Positions 16,808-21,001 of a DNA stretch of 21,001 nt are shown piece by piece. The position numbers and the translations under genes were made by a program. The first letter of the stretch is position 1, and the number at the start of each line of letters is the position of its first letter. Below the pieces are notes generated by a model, which was not told the DNA's origin, did no database searches, and saw only the letters and a list, made by a program, of their open reading frames with translations. Origin of the DNA: a virus; the IMG/VR virus record IMGVR_UViG_3300020385_000076, positions 1 to 21,001 of that record, one strand, 5' to 3'.

Positions 16808-17290
16808 TTATATTGTTTTAACTTGGTTACTTAAATTTTCTTTAAATTTATTTTTTAAGACACTTAATTTATCTATACGTCTTTGTAAAGGAATGATGTT
16901 AGTAGCATTGGGAGTTGTGGGTCCTGCGGGAGGTGCTATATATGATATTTCATTTCCTATCATATCTAATATATCTTCTAAAACATCTAATAATCCTTCT
17001 GTTAGATCATCTCCAATCATCCATTCTTGAAATTTATGCCCTAATAAAACAGGTTCAGTAGGTAGATCACCTTCTTTTAAACCTAAATAGATATTAGGGG
17101 AATTTACTACAAATTTACTATCTTGTTTATCACTTGTATCAAAATGGAAACTACCATTTGTACTAAAACCAATAGCTTTATCTGAAAATAATAAAATAGA
17201 GTCGTCTTTAGCATTAAATATTAGACGGTCTGAATCTATTATTACTTGTTTTCCTTGATATATGTTAGGGGTATCTGGTATATAACTCAT
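16808..17290 (-). CDS. Putative baseplate spike protein (separate gp5 C-terminal-like)
   Basis: The 160-residue protein looks like a central spike or needle. Residues ~12-75 contain short alternating strands typical of an intertwined beta-helix: KQVIIDSDRLIFNAKDDSIL, LFSDKAIGFSTNGSFHFDTS, KFVVNSPNIYLG. They are followed by TEPVLLGHKFQEWM at about 78-91 and a helical segment (LLDVLEDILDMI). The strand pattern plus the EPVLLG step and terminal helix is common to the spike parts of T4 gp5 and P2 gpV-type proteins. Its ATG overlaps the stop of the amidase-bearing hub gene by one base (TAATG), which fits two proteins made together. In T4 the OB, lysozyme and beta-helix parts are in one gene, gp5; here the spike appears to be separate. 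The assignment rests on pattern and neighbourhood only. Confidence 0.6.
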   Translation of the reverse strand: MSYIPDTPNIYQGKQVIIDSDRLIFNAKDDSILLFSDKAIGFSTNGSFHFDTSDKQDSKFVVNSPNIYLGLKEGDLPTEPVLLGHKFQEWMIGDDLTEGLLDVLEDILDMIGNEISYIAPPAGPTTPNATNIIPLQRRIDKLSVLKNKFKENLSNQVKTI

Positions 17291-19002
17291 TATATTGTTA
17301 ATTTAGCTACTTTTTTATGGTTATTATACTTTTCTTTACTTAAATTCATTCCACTTGGGATTCTTTGATCAATATTATTAAATGGAATTCCTAATTCTTT
17401 ACAATATTTACGAACATCAAACCAAGGACAACTTTTAGCTGCGATTTGATTATGACCCACTATTTGAATATCAGGATATCTAATTTGGTATAATTTAACT
17501 AATTCATTTAAACTATTAGCTTGTTTTTTAGACATATTAAATATACCCGCCCCTCCTATCCAACTTATATTAAGAGTATTATTATTGCTTATATCTGTAC
17601 TTTTATTAAGGCCCTTTGATGGTTGACCTACACCATATGATTTTTCACTGTCGAGATATATTTTAACACAATCACCATTTTGATCTATAGTTATATGATA
17701 TCCATGTCTCCTCCATCCATTATTATTATCAGCTGATTGCATAAAATAATATGCTACATCTAAATGAGTAGCACTTGTAGCCATAGCTGTAGTATGAATT
17801 ACTAGATATTTTACTCTAGAAGATTCTGATTCATTATTTATTCTATTAGTAAATGTAGTAATAGGTTCAGGTGTGTGTAATGTAACCGAAAATGATGAAT
17901 CCCTAAATGATGGTATAAGAGTATTATAAGATGTATTTTCTACATTAATGGTTGTACCTGTACTTTCATCTATATCTTCGCCTGTTTCTTCTGTTCCTGA
18001 TATATCTAATATTTCCATTATTCCTATTCCATCTAAAATTTCTTCTGCGTAATCCCCAAATGGATCATCTGAGTTTTCGGTAGATGGAGTAGGTGGTGGG
18101 GGTAAAGTTTGAGGAGTTATTTCAAATGATTCATTAATTTCATCTAAATCCTCAGTAATTTGTTCTGTTTGGGTAATTTTAGTTTCAGGAGTTATGTAAT
18201 CTCCAGTTAATTGTTCCTGTATAGTGGGTTCTATAACTAAATTGGCTCCAAATGATTTTTGGTTTAATGAAGCAGGAACAAAATTAGATAGTTGTTGATT
18301 TGATGTCATATAAATTGAAGATGCATCACCCATTACATCTTCTTTAGCATGAATCCAACCTTTATCGTCTAATTGATTTGATTGGCCATTTCTTATAATA
18401 GTAATGGGATCACCCAACTTACCTATATTACTCCATTCATTAGGAGTGCCTACTTTATCACTTATATTAGTAGAACCAAATCTTATAGAATTACCAAATC
18501 TACCTTCTATAATAGTATCACCTTCATAAGGTAATAATGGTTTTATATTTAATTTTTCTTGAAAGTATTTACCTAAATTAATACCTGTTGATCCATCTTC
18601 TACTTGCCTTGCAATACTCTGTTCATAATCATTAGATGAACCATTATTAAAATCTTCTATGTAGGGTAAAGCATTATGGTGAGGGTGGTTCCATATGTTT
18701 ACTATGGGGAAATAATATGTTGATATTTTATTATCTTTATCACCTGATGACATTATTAAAACTACTTCATTTATTAAAGGATAATTTTTTACAAATGAAA
18801 ATAAAGGTTTTGCTGTAGAATCAGTAGATGGATTTGATTGATTTAATGTTGTATAAAATATAGTACCTATTGAATCATATTGTCCATAATCTTCAAAACG
18901 ATCATGTGAAGGGTCTAAAATAATATCAGTAATTCTGACAGCTATTAATTTAGTGTCAGAAGGTAATATTTGGAATTGGTTATCTACTCTAACTACAGCC
19001 AT
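17290..19002 (-). CDS. Baseplate hub protein with C-terminal T7-lysozyme-type amidase
   Basis: This 570-residue protein is the likely tail-associated cell-wall hydrolase. Residues ~1-110 form a beta-rich domain (LIAVRITDIILDP at 19-31, VVLIMSSGD 80-88, YYFPIVNIWNHPHHNA 96-111) that I take as the hub end. Residues ~260-360 are an acidic, Pro/Thr/Glu-rich linker (PQTLPPPPTPSTEN at 297-310). Residues ~397-545 are an N-acetylmuramoyl-L-alanine amidase of the amidase_2 family, which cuts the bond between MurNAc and L-Ala. Zinc ligands H403, H517 and C525, plus K523 and GYH at 434-436, match T7 lysozyme H17, H122, C130, K128 and Y46; the spacing H-6-K-2-C is the same. In T4 gp5 the equivalent place holds a lysozyme. 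The gene is followed by the spike gene with a one-base overlap. The domain is complete, so activity is expected. Confidence 0.86.
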   Translation of the reverse strand: MAVVRVDNQFQILPSDTKLIAVRITDIILDPSHDRFEDYGQYDSIGTIFYTTLNQSNPSTDSTAKPLFSFVKNYPLINEVVLIMSSGDKDNKISTYYFPIVNIWNHPHHNALPYIEDFNNGSSNDYEQSIARQVEDGSTGINLGKYFQEKLNIKPLLPYEGDTIIEGRFGNSIRFGSTNISDKVGTPNEWSNIGKLGDPITIIRNGQSNQLDDKGWIHAKEDVMGDASSIYMTSNQQLSNFVPASLNQKSFGANLVIEPTIQEQLTGDYITPETKITQTEQITEDLDEINESFEITPQTLPPPPTPSTENSDDPFGDYAEEILDGIGIMEILDISGTEETGEDIDESTGTTINVENTSYNTLIPSFRDSSFSVTLHTPEPITTFTNRINNESESSRVKYLVIHTTAMATSATHLDVAYYFMQSADNNNGWRRHGYHITIDQNGDCVKIYLDSEKSYGVGQPSKGLNKSTDISNNNTLNISWIGGAGIFNMSKKQANSLNELVKLYQIRYPDIQIVGHNQIAAKSCPWFDVRKYCKELGIPFNNIDQRIPSGMNLSKEKYNNHKKVAKLTI

Positions 19003-19003
19003 C

Positions 19004-19354
19004 TTATTTTTTTACTTCTTTTCCTTTTTCTGTTTCTTCTATGATATTTTGAAGTTGATTCATTTCTTCTTCAGTTAACATATCTCCACTTCCACCAGTT
19101 ACATTTCCTGTAGATAAGCGTTGTACAATAGCCGCCATCTTTAGTAGATGATCATCATTCTTAACACTAATTTCCATATATTCTTTAATTAATGGAACAA
19201 CAACAGTAGCGTCTCCTAAATTTTGGATGAGAGGTCTTAATTCAGCTATAAGCTGACCAATTTGTTTACCTTTTTTTTTCTGATTAGTGTGAATTTCTTT
19301 AAGAAGATCAGAAAATGTTTTATCGTCAAATATTACTTGGCCTAATGGATCCAT
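19004..19354 (-). CDS. Small helical protein of unknown function (116 aa)
   Basis: The 116-residue product is unrecognised. It is nearly all helix: FSDLLKEIHTNQKKKGKQIG (14-33), QLIAELRPLIQNL, VVPLIKEYMEISVKNDDHLL, a MAAIVQRL segment, then a Gly/Ser turn (GNVTGGSGD) and an acidic helix (EEEMNQLQNIIEETEKGKE). No membrane segments or signature residues are seen. It lies 1 bp before the amidase-bearing hub gene, and its leader holds the 16-bp putative promoter element. It may therefore head the hub transcript and could be a hub assembly factor or minor virion protein, comparable in place to T4 gp26 or gp51; this is not supported by sequence. Confidence 0.5.
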   Translation of the reverse strand: MDPLGQVIFDDKTFSDLLKEIHTNQKKKGKQIGQLIAELRPLIQNLGDATVVVPLIKEYMEISVKNDDHLLKMAAIVQRLSTGNVTGGSGDMLTEEEMNQLQNIIEETEKGKEVKK

Positions 19355-19361
19355 ATTTTTA

Positions 19362-19377
19362 TTTTGTTATAAATATA
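19362..19377 (-). promoter_or_regulatory. Putative late promoter element (16-mer, copy 2)
   Basis: The minus strand reads TATATTTATAACAAAA, identical in all 16 bases to 5791-5806. It ends 7 bp before the ATG of the 116-residue gene, in the gap immediately after the late sigma factor gene. This would make it the first late promoter for the hub genes if the gp55-like factor uses it. Confidence 0.5.
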
Positions 19378-19383
19378 GATTTT

Positions 19384-20139
19384 TTAAATTTTTACATATC
19401 CCGTTTTATCATATTCATTATATAATTCACGATATTTCTTCTTAAGTACTTTAGTTACTTTAGTTATTACGGGAGTATCTACATTTGTTATTTCACGAAT
19501 ATAAATATAAAGTGCTTTTTTATTAAAAATTTCTAAATTTTCTCTACGTTTAAATAATATATTAACAGCATCACATACTTTTCTATCTTGATCTTTTTTA
19601 AATAATCTAAACATATGTTTATCAATATATTCAGTAAAATAATCAATAAAATCTTTCATATCTTGTTTACGATCGGGACGTCCAAGTTCGTGGATAACTT
19701 TATCGTCTTCATCAGCTGCTAATACATCTGTGGTGATTTTTTTCTTTTTATAATTTGTATTATTATAAAGAATAAGGTAATTTTTACCTACAATACTAAA
19801 GTAAGAAAAGGCCTTTGAACCTTTAGTTGGATCGAAATAATGAAGTTTTTCTAAAAGAAAACAAACAACTTCATGTTTTAGATCTTCTAAATCATCTACT
19901 TCTGTATAATAAAATTTAAATGTATGAATAAGATTTTCAGCTAATTTATAAAATGAATAATTTATACGTTCGTTAAATATTTTATTTCTAGTTGCTTCAT
20001 TATTAGAAGCTAAATATTCACCTATAGCTAATTCAGTATCATGTGTGAAGTACATTCTTGTACTTTTTCTACCTCTTTTTTTCTTCTTCGGAGTAGGAGA
20101 ACCGACATTTGTCGGTTCTTTTTTTTCTGTTTTGCTCAT
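19384..20139 (-). CDS. 55: Late-transcription sigma factor, gp55-like
   Basis: The 251-residue protein contains a sigma region-2-like core of the T4 gp55 family, which directs host RNA polymerase to late promoters with sliding-clamp help. The core lies at about 83-128: LEDLKHEVVCFLLEKLHYFD, PTKGSKAFSYFSIVGKNYLI, LYNN. The FDP.KG..AF.YF..V..N pattern is the usual promoter-opening helix. Residues 1-28 are a Lys-rich tail with KKKKRGRKS at 18-26, and residues ~129-235 are basic and helical. It is longer than T4 gp55 (about 185). I do not see a clear clamp-binding hydrophobic tail; the end is YDKTGYVKI. The ATG is 3 bp after the stop of the small membrane protein. A perfect hairpin lies in codons 7-14. 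It precedes the late genes it would switch on. Confidence 0.87.
   Translation of the reverse strand: MSKTEKKEPTNVGSPTPKKKKRGRKSTRMYFTHDTELAIGEYLASNNEATRNKIFNERINYSFYKLAENLIHTFKFYYTEVDDLEDLKHEVVCFLLEKLHYFDPTKGSKAFSYFSIVGKNYLILYNNTNYKKKKITTDVLAADEDDKVIHELGRPDRKQDMKDFIDYFTEYIDKHMFRLFKKDQDRKVCDAVNILFKRRENLEIFNKKALYIYIREITNVDTPVITKVTKVLKKKYRELYNEYDKTGYVKI
20098..20126 (+). terminator. Terminator-like hairpin inside late sigma factor gene
   Basis: The plus strand has a perfect 9-bp inverted repeat (AGAACCGAC at 20098-20106, loop ATTT, GTCGGTTCT at 20111-20119) followed by eight Ts (20119-20126). This is a textbook intrinsic terminator for transcription on the plus strand, antisense to the gene. 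In the minus-strand mRNA the same sequence forms a hairpin about 20 nt after the A of the start codon, preceded by an A-run, and could affect early translation. It encodes K-E-P-T-N-V-G-S of the protein. It is unusually GC-rich for this window. Confidence 0.6.
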
Positions 20140-20142
20140 TTA

Positions 20143-20394
20143 TTATCTCATACGAAACTCATTTAGGGCCTCTTGAATTTTTTTAACTTCTTCAAAAAAC
20201 CATCCAATTTCGTCATCTGCGTAAAATACCCCTTTTTGATCTATTTGTTTTAATCGGGCATCGCAAGCTGCAATTGCGTCGCTTTGTTTATTTATAAAAT
20301 CCTCCATCGCTTCATTTTTCTTAATAAGATTTCTTATTGCAACAAAAGATGCTGAAATCGATAGAGTTAACAAAATTACTAATATTATTTCCAT
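20143..20394 (-). CDS. Small membrane-anchored helical protein
   Basis: The 83-residue protein has an N-terminal membrane segment (IILVILLTLSISASFVAI, about 3-20) followed by a short basic stretch and a charged, coiled-coil-like helix (EAMEDFINKQSDAIAACDAR, then FFEEVKKIQEALNEF). It has one predicted membrane pass with no clear cleavage site, so it is probably anchored with the helix in the cytoplasm. No family can be named. Its ATG lies directly after the stop of the HD-domain gene, with no gap, and its own stop is 3 bp before the sigma factor start, so the three genes are probably one transcript. A holin or spanin role is not supported: there is no lipobox and no second segment. Confidence 0.6.
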   Translation of the reverse strand: MEIILVILLTLSISASFVAIRNLIKKNEAMEDFINKQSDAIAACDARLKQIDQKGVFYADDEIGWFFEEVKKIQEALNEFRMR

Positions 20395-21001
20395 TTAATC
20401 TTCATTAAAGAACGAATCAATAACACCTAATGTAGCTGCTGATAAGTTCGGATTATTGGCTTCATTTACAGCTTTAGATTTACGTTGTATCTTATCTGCT
20501 TTAGAAGCATTTTTAGGTTTAGCTGAAGGTACTGAATTTGTATTATTATTCCATTGTTCAAATTCAATTTGAGCAGCCATATGATCTGCTTGATGCATTA
20601 ATAATGGTAAGTGGGTACGTAAACGGGTTTCTTTTTGACCCGACATAAAATAAAATTTATTCGAATCATCATATAACCCATCATGAATTTTAATTGTAAT
20701 ATACTCATTTTGAGTTACTTTACAACCAATTTCCTGTAATATAAATAAAGATCGTTCAGGTACTTTCATAGCAGGTATGTCAGTATTAAATTTATATACT
20801 TGACCTAATTTATCAACATGCCATTGTGAATCATTGGGTTGGTAATATTCACCCTCTTGTTGACCCATTTTACCTAAATCATGAAATAATGCAGCAAAAC
20901 GCATTTCTTCAATTGTATATGTATTCATATCACCACCCTTATTATTCCAAACTGTATATAATGCATTAGCACAATCTAAAACACGTAAAACGTGATCACA
21001 A
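20395..21001 (-). CDS. HD-domain phosphohydrolase, 5' end outside window
   Basis: The frame stays open to the right edge, adding 24 codons before the ATG at 20928, so that Met is internal and the true start lies past 21001. The extra residues begin CDHVLRVLDCANALYTVWNN and supply the first metal-binding histidine. HDLGK then follows (15-19 counted from the internal Met), then WHVDKLG, IKIHDGLY and LMHQADHMAAQIEFEQW. The series of H, HD, H, H and H-x-x-D is that of HD phosphohydrolases, metal-dependent enzymes that usually act on nucleotides. A Lys/Asn-rich tail and a short acidic end (FFNED) follow. The substrate is not predictable from this. It probably starts further upstream and shares a transcript with the next two genes. 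Confidence 0.78.
   Translation of the reverse strand, partial: CDHVLRVLDCANALYTVWNNKGGDMNTYTIEEMRFAALFHDLGKMGQQEGEYYQPNDSQWHVDKLGQVYKFNTDIPAMKVPERSLFILQEIGCKVTQNEYITIKIHDGLYDDSNKFYFMSGQKETRLRTHLPLLMHQADHMAAQIEFEQWNNNTNSVPSAKPKNASKADKIQRKSKAVNEANNPNLSAATLGVIDSFFNED

Noticed and set aside
19500-19507. TATAAATA octamer on the plus strand inside the gp55-like gene
   Set aside because: Exact match to the T4 late octamer but intragenic, in the wrong direction and expected by chance at this AT content.
20143-20394. Spanin assignment for the 83-residue membrane protein
   Set aside because: One N-terminal membrane segment with a coiled coil resembles an inner-membrane spanin, but no lipoprotein partner gene is visible nearby.

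Overview
The window is a densely packed, AT-rich stretch of phage DNA, almost certainly from a T4-like (contractile-tailed) virus, probably marine and uncultured. All 20 genes lie on the minus strand, so transcription runs from position 21001 towards 1. The largest gap between genes is about 50 bp and several neighbours overlap or abut. All 18 complete genes start with ATG, and all 19 visible stop codons are TAA. I saw no clear Shine-Dalgarno motif before the starts; the leaders are A/T-rich. Together with AT-rich coding this would fit a Bacteroidota (flavobacterial) host, but that is an inference, not a demonstration.

Layout in the direction of transcription. 21001-20143: an HD-domain phosphohydrolase whose 5' end is cut by the window edge, then a small membrane-anchored protein. 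20139-19384: a T4 gp55-like late sigma factor. 19354-15976: a small helical protein, a baseplate hub protein carrying a T7-lysozyme-type amidase domain, a spike-like protein and a very hydrophobic protein. 15942-7313: a small helical protein, the baseplate wedge proteins gp25 and gp6, a DNRLRE-like protein, an unrecognised 445-residue protein, and a giant 1135-residue protein that combines a P2 gpI-like region with a LamG-like domain. 7302-2289: five unrecognised structural-type proteins, the last two sharing a C-terminal module. 2262-154: a repeat-containing tail fibre with an S74 intramolecular chaperone. 146-1: the first 48 codons of a GIY-YIG nuclease, cut by the left edge.

The region reads as a late module. 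The sigma factor precedes the genes it would switch on. The hub, spike and amidase form the membrane-attack centre, gp25, gp6 and the large protein form the wedge, and the distal genes supply peripheral baseplate parts and fibres for host recognition. An identical 16-bp element lies just upstream of two genes and a near copy upstream of a third; these are the best promoter candidates.

I see no tRNA, CRISPR array, insertion sequence or integrase. The most unusual points are the shared 16-mer, a perfect terminator-like hairpin inside the 5' end of the sigma factor gene, the amidase replacing the T4 hub lysozyme with a separate spike gene, the hydrophobic protein inside the baseplate cluster, and the duplicated C-terminal module.
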